From Apostichopus japonicus (Eukaryota > Echinodermata > Holothuroidea > Aspidochirotida > Stichopodidae): 64,000 nucleotides of DNA. Made by a program: the position numbers and the translations under genes. This document shows positions 12,101 through 24,489 of this stretch, one piece after another. The first letter of the stretch is position 1, and every line of letters starts with the position of its first letter. Below the pieces are notes generated by a model. That model was given only the letters and a program-made list of their open reading frames with translations, had not been told where the DNA came from and made no database searches. The stretch lies in NCBI RefSeq assembly GCF_037975245.1, contig NC_092567.1:24024376-24088375 (forward strand), read 5' to 3'.

Positions 12101-15100
12101 GTTTGCTAGACCGTACATTATCTCAAATGAGAGAATGATTATCCACCTTCTTCGATCATATAAGATTATCTTCCAAAAGGCTTGATTCAGGCTACACAAA
12201 GCTGTTTGTTTCTCGCTTGCTCGGTACACAAATTAAAACCAGAGCATGGTTCTTGACCTCATTCTGATCATAACAATCATTCCAAGTTAATATCTTTGGA
12301 AAGATTTAATTCAAGCAATACAGAGCCTTTGGTTTGTTTTTGGTTGTAACATAAACAACAAAACCAGAATTCTTTTAACCAATCAGTTTTGGATAATATC
12401 AATAAATATTGCTGTCCATTAGGTGACCAACTTATTAATAAAGATGTAAACATTCTTGATACATTCATGTTACTTTGCAGAGTTATTGAAGAAATAATAA
12501 GATGAAAAAGAGCTGACCTTTCTAATAGAAATGCCTTTAAACAAAGCAACCTTGATAGTACATAGTAAGTTAGCAACCCATGACAAATTACTTTCAAGCC
12601 CTCCATTATTTTATAAGCAAACAGTCTTTAAATCTTTGCTGTTAATTTCAATAAATTGGATTTCTTACCTGTCGGGTGACATGAGGTAGGGAGGGCGTGC
12701 TCTCGGCTCCTTCTGTAGAAAAGTGGCCAATGGCATCGTCTCTTGCTCTTCGTTATTCTATGAGAAGAACAAAAGCAAAGAGTGATTAATTAAGCAGAAG
12801 ACCAACACTTGAAAGGATAGCAGCTTAAATACTGTGTAACCCCAATTTCTCTGATACAACCCAGAAATAAAGGATGGTTTCATGGCAAATTCAGCTTTTT
12901 GAAAGTCTCCAATCTTACTGGTCTGGTGTCTCACTAGTATTACTGACATTTACTCGCCTATTGAAGGTAGAGATATTATACTTACCAGTACTTCTGTGTC
13001 AGGTATTGAGTGTGTTCCAAACCCTTGTCGGTCAAACGTAATTCTGTAAGTACACTGAAATGTGTCCAGGGCATCGACTTGACCAGTGAATAACCCATCG
13101 TGTGGCTTCCGCAATCTCGCTGTAGGGAGGAGAAATGCGAAGAATGCATTGCGTTGAGGTTTCGATGATGCAAACAGCTTGATGTTTCAAGAACAAGATA
13201 TACCTGATGAGTACCTTATTGAGATAGTGAGGTTAAATTTCAATCTTTTGTCATGTTTGCTGATGTTAAATGACCTTTGACATCCACTCAGTGACTATGA
13301 GGCATCCTCATACTTAGTATGAGAACTATCCTTACATGGTTTCACATTTTGACCTTTGCTGACCTCAAATGACTTTTGACCTCTTCGTATTAACAATGGA
13401 ATTCATCTACTCAATAAAGGCCAACCAGAGACAATATTTGGGATCGCTCAATATTTTTACATCTTGAGATTTTAAGAATACCTCACTTAAGGCTGTTACC
13501 TTCTTTCATTGTTATTTGTTATTTTTTGGTCGCTAGCTCGATAAACTACTATTGTTTTTCTAGTGTCCTGTTTATACTATACCACTTTGTTCTATTGTTC
13601 TTATGTATAGACGAAATAAATGAAAAAAATGAAAGCTTAGAAAGTGGTGAGATAATAATCCTGAATGCAGTGTGGAGGTCAAAGATGACACAGTTAGTGG
13701 AATCAGGACTACTTTTACTGATTGCAAGAAACCAAACAGTCTAACCTGTAACTTTTGTTCCGATGCAGAGAGGTAACGGAACTTCGTCCGGTAACTCTTT
13801 GAGGTCATCGATTCGAAGTTCGCTGTTCTTCCGCTGTTGAAGAAGACGGAGCCTCCGTCTCTTCTGTCTCAAGGCTTCTCTCTCCTCTTTGAAGAATGCT
13901 GGAGAACATCTTTAAGGGTCATAAATAAGCATAGAAACAATGGTGTGATATATCTTACTTTGTATCATGTCAGATATAAGGTTTAGTAAGACATACAATG
14001 GTGTGATCTATCTTACTTTGTATCATGTCAAATATAAGGTTTAGTTAGACATACAATGGTGTGATCTATATTACTTTGTATCCTGTCTAATACAAGGTTT
14101 AGTAAGACATACAATGGTGTGATCTATATTACTGTGTATCATATCAATATAAGGTTGAGTAAGACATACAATGGATCGACAAGCTAAATCAAATACAATC
14201 CTAGGCTATGTTGTAATGCTCAATATCTTTAATGTAAGTGAAAACTGACATACAGATCAAAATATTGTTCTATTGCAATATAGAGATTGTTCTAGTGCCA
14301 TCGTACTGTAAAGTTCCAATGCTGTGTCGGGCAAATCGCTTAGTGGAATTTCTTGTAAGTTGAACGAAACCCTCCCAAGACTCATCATCATACTGAATCT
14401 ACCGGCAAACACTGAGCATTGGGGGGGGGGGGGGCGTTGTGGTCAAGTGGTCAGTGGACTGGTGATCTAAGGATTACAGGTTCGAGCCCTGGCCAGATCA
14501 TTGCGTTGTGTCCTTGGGCAAGGCACTTTATCTCCATTGCCTCTCTTCACCCAGGTGTATAAATGGGGACTTGCGAGGTAACTTGTAATTATAGTTGCGA
14601 GCGCCGGTTTGTGGCTGCACCCTATGGGAAGTCCCCCAGGGGACACATGGCTGTGGTGCACTGTGGTGCCCCAGGAGAAATTGATTGAATTGCACACACT
14701 TTGGTGTGTAGGTGTGACAAGTTACCAATGACCAAGGCTAAGTTGTAGCGCGGCAAGACTTTATTGTAAGTTGCGCTATATAAGAATTGAAAATTATTTA
14801 TTATTATTATTGGGTTATCCTAATGTTGGCCATCAATTATTACCTTCTTGGTTTTCCCATTAATCTTCTGATCATGCACCATTCGGTTCGTGTTAACTTT
14901 CTGGTTTTTAACTGAGGGAAGGATTCTTGAAGACAAATGCAGAAATCGTTGTCGCCTTCAAAAAGTGGTCTGAAAAAAACAAAACAAAAAAACAACAGAA
15001 TTACAACCAAACGCTTGAAGATGAGAACACAAGGCGTATCCTACATGCAGAGTGGGCTACAAAACAGAGATTCAATGTTAACAATCACCTTGAGCATTGT

Positions 15101-18100
15101 ATGCATAAACCATGTTTAGGCTTAGATACATGCCCTCCAAAATATTATGGTATGTCTAAAATACAGCTATGACCAAGTAAACAATCTATTCTGCTGGACA
15201 AAGTCACATCAGTTTTTCTCCAGGTTGTACAACTGTTGTGATTTAATTCATGCTATAAGTTAACACTACGTTATAAGTTAAATTGAAAACTATAATGTTA
15301 TGAATTTAACAATAATACAAGGAGCTATTTAACTAATATACATACAAAGTGTTCCGATCTACACTACAGTTGTGTCACCTTAAATTATTCCAGTAAGCCA
15401 ATCCTTTTCAAAGAAAAACCAAGAAACTCACCACATGTGAATCTGCTAGGAATGAATTTGTAAGACTTGTCAAAAATATTCAAACTACTAAAGAACATCC
15501 TCTACATTCCAAGCTAAACTCTCTGTGCAATAAAACAAATTATAGTTTGAGAAATCCAAATATCACTCCATCTTTTAGAATTATACTATTTAAAAACTCG
15601 ATTATTTACAGAGCAGCCCTTTTTGTACAAAACGGCTCCTTAGATCCTTTATTGTAGCTTTTTGATAATGTTTTAGAATTTTTTACTCTTTAAGAACTTG
15701 TTTTATTTACAGAGCAGCCCCTTTTTGTAAACTGGTAAAGACAGCTTCTTAGATCCTTTGTTGTATATAGCTTTTTGTTAACTTTTGTAACGCTTTTTAT
15801 GTTTCATTATTAACTTAATCTCATAAACTTTTATATGTCTTAACCTGTATTTTGATGTTCTGTATATTGTTATATTTTTATCCTATTTCTAAATTTCTCT
15901 GTAAATTTATACTGGAATAAAGAAATGAATCTGTTATTCTCTTTTTCACTAAAAGCCCAAAAGAGAGAGAGCAAAATTTTGCGGAGCCCAAAAAGGAGTG
16001 ATGGTGCAGATTAGACGCTATGGAGATACTTTTATATTTACGGAGAGTGACATTTAGTGTCTGGTTGCTCTTCATAAATTTGTAGGTTACATACTTGTCT
16101 AAATTTGAGTAAAACCACTCATGGATACACCACTTGTATGCCTTGGGAAGCTTCAGCAGATTCTTCAGTCGAGCTCCTAATTTCTGGGCTGCTTTCTTTA
16201 CTGGGGTGGTGGGGATGACCAAGGAGGAAGAGGAGGAGGAGGACCCTCTGATGGGGCTCTGTGTAGGATGGGATCCGCTACGAGATGTAGATGCTTGGGA
16301 GGCCGTCTTCGGAGACTGGTGGAACCAAATGGAAAAACAGAGGATAAAGACATAAATATTCAAAATATCAGAATAAAATTGGATCAATGCCATCCCTAGT
16401 GGGGGAGGTTGAGTGAGTATCATGGAGGAGCTAATGACCAGCTTACAGAGCACAAGAACAACTTAAATATATAAAACACTCAACTGCACAATTATCCCCT
16501 GCCCCCACCCCCCTGTTTGTACATTATTGTGATAAACACACGGTAGACCGTCAATTAACCCCTAATTGTGTGCCTAGGTAGAGGCCAAAATCCATACACA
16601 GCAGCAGGTGTAAAATTAAAGTGGATTTCTTGTAAACTACTATGAAGACTCTATAAACAAGAGTACATGTTTTAACTTCTTGTTAGAAGCAACAATCTAT
16701 TAAATATACCGATGAAAGGAATAATTTGTGACTACGCTGAAGCATAAATCCAGCGAGTACAAATCCAAATTGCTTGCTATTAACACTCACATAACGCACA
16801 GGGGCTACAATTTTTAACTTTTTGCTGGAGGATCTGATGGGCGACATCGATGTGTCTTCGTCATCGTTGAAAATTCTTCGGTTCTTCTTCCTTATCCTAG
16901 GAGGCTGATCAATGAAGGAGAATATATGAGAGAGACAGTGAATGAAAGCAACTTATTACACTTCTGGGAATTGATTCAGCAATAAAAGTGCAAAGAAAAT
17001 TAAGAAATAGGTCAAACATACATTGTGAAGATCACAGATATGATTAAGCTTAAAAATGTCACCTTTTCGTGACAAGTAATTATAATAATGTAATAATTCA
17101 AACTTTGCAGTCAACAATAAGTTTTGATATACTAGCATTACAAAATTACATACCAATCTTTTACTTAAATATAACACAGTGATTCTGGGCTCATCTAATG
17201 TTATTGGCAATCACTCCACCATTTCTTTTCAATTTAAAATCATAATAATAATAATAGTACAGTGGATTTTGATAGAGCCAAATCAGAAACAAGAAGTAGC
17301 TGCTCTAGGCGCTTAAAATAAAACACGTCGATTGCAATCAAAAGAACAAGTAAAGAAATGAGTCTTTAGGTAACTCTTAGACTTAGAAAGTTAAGTGCAA
17401 AATCTAATGTGGTCTGGTAGCTGGTTCCACAGACATCGGTACCCATGTTTTCAAACGTGGGAAATAGGGAAGAGAAAAGTAGGCCTTTTACAGAGGAACA
17501 AGCGAGAGAGTATTTGAGAGATTGTAAGCTGTTTCAAAATAAAGAGTGTGGAAAGTGAGTAGGAGCATGCTGCACATTACCAAATGTGATAAGAGGATAA
17601 ATGTGCAAGGGAGAGGAAGATACTGTAACAAGAGATGTGGAAAGAGTCAAGACTCACATTATCCCTCCTTGGAATTGAGGGTGAGGTCTTTGTTGGGCTT
17701 GGTTTGCTCTTGCCTCCACTTCTCAGGCTCATCAGAGCTTCAGCAGAGTCTGAAATGAGATGGACAAATGATGCTTTCATTTACTGGGAGGAAAACATTT
17801 CATCAACTGGCTTTGTTGTACTGTGCTGATATCCTAACAGTTACTTAAATCTCATCAACCAAGCAGATACTGCACACCCCTACTGAATGTACCACAGCAG
17901 TACTGTGGTAGGCTAAGAGTAAGAGGTAAGGTAAGCCTACTGATGCTGACAGTTCAAGCATGTTAATTGTGACGTGTAGAGTCCATGATACTAAGCCATC
18001 ATTGTTAAGCTTATTTCATACATATTTACAACATCGCAGGGAGTACAGTACCTGTGTAAAACCTAATGCTACAGTAGTGCCTACATAAAAAGACATTACT

Positions 18101-19669
18101 CATTTACTCAAAAATTAGAACTATTCTCCATCACAACTCTGGATCCAGCACAAAAAACAAATACTGAGTTCTCCATATCATGACTACGACTCAAGCAAAA
18201 ATATGCTGTTTGGAAGATGTGTCGTCTTGAAGCATTTAGGAAGTAATTCATGTAACGAATAATAGTAACCCAAAAAATTTTAATTATGACTTTCCCATTG
18301 CCACTAGGCTACTCACTTTCTTTCACTTTTACCTTCCATACCGCTTAAACTCTTTCTCATGTTGTAGAGACAACTCAAGAAAAGCACAACTTCACATGGT
18401 GGAAGTGTATGCTCTACTGATCTATTACTCTCATCTTCTCATCTGTCACAGAGACAGATGTCATTCCTTAGTGTACAGTATAGTCAGTATTGCGAAGTTC
18501 GCCATACTGCGAAGTTCGGGCACCCTAAGAAATACACGATTTTCACCATGAAAACCTACAGGAAGAGCCAAATTTCACCAAAAAGTACGAAGCTACAGTT
18601 ATTTTCTCTCCAAAATGACCCGTGTGCAAGAAATTACTTACATATTTGTCAATAAAATGACGAAGATCTATGAAGTCTGTTATAATTACTGAAAGAGCAA
18701 CAGCGCCACCAATTTTTACCAGCGCCACACTGTAGGTTGCGTGGCCGAAATTCGCAATACTCTAGCAAGAAATACCAGTTCCACAATCACGAAGAATCTT
18801 CTTGGAAAACAACGTGAAAACAGTTTGCAGGAAAGAAAGTTTGGCCGTGTATCGTACTATAACAAAATTCTCCCACCATATGAAGTATATTTTCAAATGA
18901 TTTATACCAGAAGATTTAGTTTTGGGGTGTTTTAAGTCTTAAGTGGGCGAACTTCGAAGTCACCATCCTACTACAGATTACATATATAGAATATAATATA
19001 TACTTAGTATTACTTAGGATTACATAGGCTTAGCTATTCTTAGGATTACTTACAAGGTGACTTTTTATCTACCCAGTATCATAGGTATAATAACTATTAA
19101 CAATTGGCTAACCTGGATAAGACCTTGGCATCTACCAAGAATGCATACACAGTAGGTAATGCTAATATGATTCACATCCATATACCCTACAATGTGTATG
19201 CTGATATGTACATAGTTACTAATACTAGTATTGTTGGAATGGCCTTTGGAATATAGAATAGAGATAAGTTTATCACTGTGACTGCACAACTCTCCAGAAG
19301 GAAAAAGTTATGCAACAATTATTGTGCTTATCAGGCCAAATGTAAGACTACTTCAGGGTCACGTTTAATCCGGCGCGGGCAAATGAAATTGGGGATGTCG
19401 GGCCACATTTCACTTATATGACCAGCCTAGCATGTTATGTAGCCTAAGTTAGGTCAAGTGTTTGTAAGGTAGGCCTAGGACCATTCCGATGTTTAAATCT
19501 TTAAGAGCTAATTTATCGAATAAATAAGAAAGAAATATATCAATAATTTGATTTTATATTAGGGAACTGGCAAAACTATAGTGGTTTTCATATTCCATGT
19601 CGTGGTATACCAGTTTCAGCTCTTGTTTTTTCAAATAGTTTACTCACGTTCAAGGGATTCATCCGCCAT
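9136..19669 (-). CDS. LIN9: LIN9, MuvB/DREAM complex subunit
   Basis: LIN9 is a core subunit of MuvB, the complex that joins DREAM to repress, or B-Myb/FoxM1 to activate, cell-cycle genes in the nucleus. Coding exons in transcript order: 19669-19648, 17749-17658, 16904-16791, 16315-16095, 14969-14844, 13909-13746, 13119-12986, 12757-12669, 12006-11874, 11052-10972, 10367-10242, 10022-9849, 9252-9136. They join to 530 aa, close to the human protein (about 540 aa). The DIRP domain spans roughly residues 127-225, with KNLLKLPKAYKWCIHEWFYS, PLFEGDNDFCICLQESFP and RLMGKPRRCSPAFFKEER. Next come LPDEVPLPLCIGTKVTARLR, DGLFTGQVDALDT and YRITFDRQGFGTHSIPD, then GETLGGFPITFL and a helical C-terminal part with TRLSKIL and MNTEAERL. 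The start ATG lies in a short first exon encoding MADESLE. A serine run lies near residue 105. The 5' untranslated region was not defined. Confidence 0.96.
13137..13490 (+). repeat. Dispersed repeat relic in a LIN9 intron
   Basis: It begins with TGCATTGCGTTGAGGTTTCG and ATGATGCAAACAG, then TGACCTTTGACATCCACTCA and a further TGACCTCAAATGAC/TTTTGACCTC segment. This is the same family as 4375-5425. It starts only about 18 bp outside the acceptor end of the LIN9 exon 12986-13119. Confidence 0.55.
13915..14180 (+). repeat. 58-60-bp tandem repeat in a LIN9 intron
   Basis: About four diverged units of ACAATGGTGTGATCTATCTT, then ACTTTGTATCATGTC and ATAAGGTTTAGTAAGACAT. The array begins immediately upstream (in transcript terms) of the acceptor of exon 13746-13909. 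Confidence 0.85.
14436..14811 (+). mobile_element. tRNA-derived SINE
   Basis: A tRNA-like head (TGGTCAAGTGGTCAGTGG, then GGTTCGAGCCC as B box) is followed by a body with CCTTGGGCAAGGCACTTTAT and CACCCAGGTGTATAAATGGG. A further segment carries TGCGCTATATAAGAATTG and the end is an ATT-repeat tail. Head, body and simple-repeat tail are the usual SINE order. It lies in a LIN9 intron, inserted opposite to LIN9 transcription. Confidence 0.85.
15430..15935 (+). mobile_element. LINE-like coding relic and 3' tail
   Basis: An open stretch reads SARNEFVRLVKNIQ, then HPLHSKLNSLCNKTNYSL and a stop near 15656. A duplicated segment with TTTACAGAGCAGCCC follows at about 15607 and 15707. The end is AAATTTATACTGGAATAAA. 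A second copy at 21690-22135 shares HPLHSKL, a similar NYT..Y....NP pattern and the AAATTTATRCTGGAATAAA end. I infer the 3' end of a non-LTR retrotransposon; the family is not identified. Confidence 0.5.
18477..18972 (+). mobile_element. 496-bp element, arm A of an inverted pair
   Basis: It matches the reverse complement of 20166-20661 at the same length, with only a handful of differences seen by eye. It starts AGTATAGTCAGTATTGCGAA and ends with the complement of AGTAGGATGGTGACTTCGAA; both ends continue into GTTCGCC, so they form imperfect terminal inverted repeats. An internal CGAAATTCGCAATACT near 18747 looks like a third terminus, suggesting a composite. The 61-codon open frame it contains is identical in both arms. 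That reflects the recent duplication and is not evidence of a gene. Confidence 0.85.
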
Positions 19670-20165
19670 TTTGCCGGGTATGGTTTGAAACAAACGTGAT
19701 TGTGAATGTCGCCCTCATTCGTTGTTGTTGCCAAGGGTTCAACTTCAACTGTCAAGACCTGTCTCTCAATAGAAGTTATCGAAAGCACGATTTCAAGATT
19801 TTATACTCGACAAGTCGATGGTATGGTTACATAGTAAATGTTTAACTTTAAAGATCGCAATTTCGACAGAAATTGGTAACCTAAGTTTCCTATCGAGTCA
19901 ACGATGTAATTTTTAACAGATATCAGTAGCTGCGGGCCAGGTGCAAACTGTTTCGCAAAACCAGTACTTGTCATCGTAGGTAGGGATTTGGTCCAAGTCG
20001 TAACGTTCTACACAATGGCACAAGTAATAATGGGTAGCCGAACGTAACTTGGGCTACAAACAGAAAACAAGTCATGTTAGCAGTCGTTTGATGGTACAGC
20101 AGAAAATTATAATTGATTGGATTAGGCAGATACGCCAAGAGCTAAGCGTAACTTCTAACAGTAAC
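19670..20165. promoter_or_regulatory. Probable divergent LIN9/TXNDC9 promoter region
   Basis: This segment separates the LIN9 start codon from the copy of the inverted element that lies before TXNDC9. TXNDC9 exon 1 is preceded by an acceptor at 20807-20809, so its untranslated first exon should lie upstream, probably here. A TTTGAA at 19683-19688 matches the CHR core bound by MuvB, but a six-base match is weak. No TATA box stands out. The call rests mainly on gene layout. Confidence 0.35.
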
Positions 20166-20661
20166 AGTAGGATGGTGACTTCGAAGTTCGGCCACTTAAG
20201 ACTTAAAACACCCCAAAACTAAATCTTCTGGTATAAATCATTTGAAAATATACATCATATGGTGGGAGAATTTTGTTATAGTACGATACACGGCCAAACT
20301 TTCTTTCCTGCAAACTGTTTTCACGTTGTTTTCCAAGAAGATTCTTCGTGATTGTGGAACTGGTATTTCTTGCTAGAGTATTGCTAAGTTCGGACACGCA
20401 ACCCACAGTGTGGCGCTGGTAAAAATTGGTGGCGCTGTTGCTCTTTCAGTAATTATAACAGACTTCATAGATCTTCGTCATTTTATTGACAAATATGTAA
20501 GTAATTTCTTGCACACGGGTCATTTTGGAGAGAAAATAACTGTAGCTTCGTACTTTTTGGTGAAATTTGGCTCTTCCTGTAGGTTTTCATGGTGAAAATC
20601 GTGTATTTCTTAGGGTGCCCGAACTTCGCAGTATGGCGAACTTCGCAATACTGACTATACT
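20166..20661 (-). mobile_element. 496-bp element, arm B of an inverted pair
   Basis: Inverted partner of 18477-18972, separated from it by 1193 bp that contains LIN9 exon 1. The differences noticed include GCGTGTCCGAACTTAGC against GCGTGGCCGAAATTCGC in arm A, and GATGTAT against GAAGTAT. If TXNDC9 transcription starts left of this arm, the arm lies within its 5' untranslated intron. Confidence 0.85.
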
Positions 20662-20820
20662 AGCCTAGGCTCGGTTGCAAACTATGTCCTAAGTAGTAAT
20701 GTGTATTTTACTTTCGGCCTATAACCTGGTTGTCAGGTAACCTTATTTAAATATTAACAATTCAAGTTGATGCCAAATCTCTTAATGATATTTGCTTGTT
20801 TTTCTTCAGCATTTCCAAAC

Positions 20821-23800
20821 ATGGCAGACGAATTTGCTCGAGATACAACAAAAGCAGAAGCTGAACATATCATAAAAGATGAAGCTCTAGCAGAAGAGGT
20901 TTGTTTTCTAAATTAAACCAAAGTAGGATGAAAACTGTATTGCAAATAATTCTTGGTGTAAAGTTAGAGGTTTGATAGATATTTGTACTGACAGTTAGAA
21001 TAATGTTAGCCTCATTATACAAATAAATTAAGATCCAATAAACAAATTTATGCTGGAAGACGATGATGTGTTATTTTAATGTTTTTTTTTAACCTTTGAT
21101 TTTGGCAGGAACTTTTAGCAGAATTAGAGAACGGTGATATTCCACCTCACATCAGGGAGGCTAGATTAGATCAGCTGAAACAAGAAGCTCAACAATTTGA
21201 ACAGCGGTCTGAGAAGGGCTATGGAACTTACTCGTGAGTTTCATCAAGGATACACTTTTGTTATAAATCTGTTAAGCATTTTGTATTAATAACACCATTC
21301 TTTGCAAAGTTGCATAGGCTGTCTAGCTAGGTTGGGTGTAAACCTCATTATTGACCTAAATTCACTGTGGGTGTGAGTAAGACTGGTATGAGCATTTAGT
21401 AAGTTCAGATGCCCTATGGTCTTTTAATTCAAATGCAATGAAGAACAAATTAAAGATTTCAGAAAGTTGTACTTCAATTTATCCAATTAGTGGGAAAGTT
21501 TTTTTTTAAAAATCTCATTTCATATTCTCTCATGCAGGGAAATTGAGAAAGAACCGGAAGTGTTTGACATCACAAGATCGGAGGAAAAAGTTGTGATTCA
21601 TTTCTTCCACCCTGACTTTAGGAGATGCAATATTATCGACAAACATTTAAAGGTACGCTAGCAGTTATATTTTCAAGACTTCTCTCATGTCTAAAACAGA
21701 AAAATATAATGAAAACCATAATCTTTTATTAATAAAATCAATGAAACTGCACAAAATGATTTCTATAGGGATTGTGAAGAATAATTATAAGTGTAGTGGC
21801 CATCCCCTTCATTCTAAGCTAACTGCTCTGTACAATTACACAAAGTATAATTTCATAAATCCTGAATACTTTTGTCCAAAAAGCCATTTATATACAGAGC
21901 TGCTCTTCTTGCTTATCCAGTTTGTAATATTAGAGCCTTTGTTTATACATACAGTATCTTTCAACATTTTTGCTTCAATTTTGATTATGTCTAACAAAAC
22001 TGCTTTTTAACTGACTATGACCTCTTTCCTAAATTTTTAATTGCTTTTCATTTCCTTTCTTAATTTGTTACTTCTAACCTTCCTGTGAATTAAATAAAAA
22101 AATTCTGAAATTTATGCTGGAATAAACTATAGTTACTCTACTCAATACTTTACCATCCAATTTAATCAGTATCATTGGCATCACATTGCCATGCCACGAT
22201 TGAAAGCTCATATCATCTCACCTAATCTGACTTTTTCAGGTCCTAGCAGAAAAACATTTTAATGCCAAATTTGCTAAAATGAATGTTGAGAAATGCGACT
22301 TTTTGGTGAAGAAACTGAAGATCCAAGTACTGCCAGCCATTCTCTGCTTCAAGGAAGGAATAAATGTCGACAGGTAGATCAAGCATTGTTACTCTCATAG
22401 ATTTGTATTGCGTCTTGTTCTGTGGGCATGTTTGGGTTCTAAGTTAAGATATTGCTAGATAGTACATATTTGTGCTTAAATCCTTGTGATGGTACATATA
22501 CCAAGGGGAAGTCTACTTGCCCTCAGATCTTTATGGTTGCACTCATACTAACAGCCACACAGACTAAGACTGGCTGTCAGTCGATGACATGGAGATGGAT
22601 TGCTTGATACTTCTGATAAAATATATGCATCATATATCTCAAAAAGGAAAGCTTGGCAGGACCTCATATTTAGTATGTAGAAGTACCACATTGAGTTAAA
22701 GAAACCTGTTGTTTTTGGTGGAGGTGAAAGGTCATTTGGGGTCTTCAGAGGCCAAATCGTGAAACCCTTGTAAACATGTACACCCTCACCATACATTACA
22801 TCAGATTCATAAAGAAAACTGCTTGTTACATCTTTGAAACCACAATGCATTTTTGCATTCTGGTTATGAATTCCTATCCAAGAAACTTGTTATTCTTCAC
22901 TACTTACTAACAGGATAAAATTAAGCGATGCAGCATTACTTTGAATGTCATCTTTCTGTAATGTCAGATTTAGCTTGGATAGGCTCTGTTATGAATTAGT
23001 GCTGCCATAATAGGAAGTCAGATATGCACAGAGTGTCAATAATAAACACTTTTCTAAATCTGGAGGTAAGACAGGTGTCCCCCAACTTTATGGAATTCTT
23101 GATCAGTTATTTTTCAACTCCCAAATCTAAACCATCAATTCTCAAACATATTTGTGGACCCTGATTTTAGACCATAGCTCAAAGAACTTTGAAAAATCAA
23201 CTGTAAGGGTTTGGACCATTCCTGTGGATTGTGGCAAGAATACTGGATAAATTCATTCTGAATATTAACCTGCGGTGTTTTACTTCCTCAGGGTTGTCGG
23301 ATTTGAGGAGCTGGGTAATACAGACAATTTTGATATCTCTGTATTGGAGAGGAGACTGGCAAAATCAGGTAATGTTTTAACTTTGGTCAACCAGTTTTTG
23401 TAGAAGAATGTGTGTGAGGGTGTGTGTGTGGGGGGGGGGGGGGGAGGGGGTTGACAGGTAGAATAGGAGAGGAGTTTTGAAATATGCCAAGTTTGACATG
23501 AGCATGTCATAAGTGCATACAGTCTGCTGTGACTGACAGTTATAGGTTCACGTGTTAGGGTAATACGGCACTTTTTGGATTAATGCATCGTTTTATTGTT
23601 CTAGTGGCAGGCATGAGCTTTTTCTGCGGATTCGCGGAATATCCGTGATTTCTCTTCTACCTCGGGGACAAAAATTATTATCTTAACACACTGTAGCATA
23701 CGCAAACTGGAGCCTATACCGCAATTTTTGCAAAGTTCCATGATTTTTTTTTACACCAGGCTCATCACTGTAGTGGAGAGTCATCTGCACATGATGTGTC

Positions 23801-24074
23801 AGAGCTACATATATCTTCCATATAAAAAAAATGTAGTTTATGGACAAGGTCAGCAGTATTTACAGACTGACGGTCCACAAACTATGGGGTGTTAGTATCC
23901 CAAGGTTTGGTGGGTCACAGAATTGTACCAGAAAGAAAATGTATAACCCTTCAACTCACTTCTTCTTCTTCAACAGGTGTTCTCAATTTACCCGATGTCC
24001 GAGCAGAGGGAAAGACTATTTTTGGTTTTACTAAAACAAGAAACGGTTCCAGCAGCAGCAGTGATGAAGATTGA
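20821..24074 (+). CDS. TXNDC9: Thioredoxin domain-containing protein 9 (phosducin-like 3)
   Basis: TXNDC9 (PhLP3) is a cytosolic phosducin-family protein that modulates the CCT chaperonin and folding of actin and tubulin. Coding exons: 20821-20898, 21109-21233, 21538-21652, 22240-22373, 23292-23368, 23977-24074. They join to 208 aa against about 226 in human. An N-terminal acidic helix (EAEHIIKDEALAEEELLAEL) is followed by HIREARLDQLKQEAQQFEQR. A thioredoxin-like fold covers about residues 70-175, with VVIHFFHPDFRRCNIIDKHL, FAKMNVEKCDFLVKKLKIQV and LPAILCFKEGINVDRVVGFE. The single Cys98 in FRRC replaces the redox CXXC, as is usual for this family. The C-terminus ends in a run of Ser then DED. 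The start follows an acceptor at 20807-20809, so an upstream untranslated exon is expected. Confidence 0.96.
21690..22135 (+). mobile_element. LINE-like relic in a TXNDC9 intron
   Basis: A 107-codon open frame (21687-22010) contains HPLHSKLTALYNYTKYNF, matching the pattern in the relic at 15430-15935. The end AAATTTATGCTGGAATAAA matches too. It is inserted in the sense direction in intron 3. It is probably the 3' part of one retroelement family and not a host gene. Confidence 0.5.
22640..22860 (-). repeat. Dispersed TGACC-core repeat, inverted copy
   Basis: Read on the minus strand it starts with TGCATTGTGGTTTCAAAGATGT, then CATAATG and GAGGGTGTACATG, then TTTCACGATTTGGCC and TGACCTTTCACCTCCACC. 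It is the reverse orientation of the element at 4375-5425 and sits in TXNDC9 intron 4. Confidence 0.6.
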
Positions 24075-24482
24075 AGCAAGTTGAGGAGCCAGATGTCAAA
24101 TGTCTCTCTACATGCAGATAGACTCGGGTCAGATAACATTGTTATGTTTCGAGTCGCTCATATGGCAACAAGGACTGTTTCAAACCTCCCAACCAATACA
24201 TTTGTTAGTTTATTGAAACAGACATTCATAGTTAGGCCCAGTAGACCCATAGCATGTATACTAGCAGGTATGTCAAGCCCTAGACTATGTATAAGTACTA
24301 TGATAGAGATGTTGTTCAGTCTAAGTCATGTCAAAGGTCATAAGTATTTCCCCCAAAATATACTAGAAAGTAAAAAAATGGTCACCCATGTTAAAATGTC
24401 AACAAACATTTTACTGCCAACCCAACAGCGTTTGTTCTTCTGTATTTTTAATTGTCAATGTGAAGACTCATTTATGTTTGGA

Positions 24483-24488
24483 AATAAA
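24483..24488 (+). terminator. Candidate TXNDC9 polyadenylation signal
   Basis: AATAAA occurs about 410 bases after the TXNDC9 stop. Other AATAAA motifs follow near 24822 and 25075, so alternative ends are possible. The 136-codon open frame between stop and signal is probably untranslated. Confidence 0.4.
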
Positions 24489-24489
24489 T

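Noticed and set aside
14467-14728. Minus-strand frames of 66-76 codons
   Set aside because: They are read through a SINE with a B box and a simple-repeat tail.
18543-18728. 61-aa frame conserved between 18543-18728 and 20410-20595
   Set aside because: Identity follows from the near-identical inverted DNA copies; no sign of protein-level selection can be shown.
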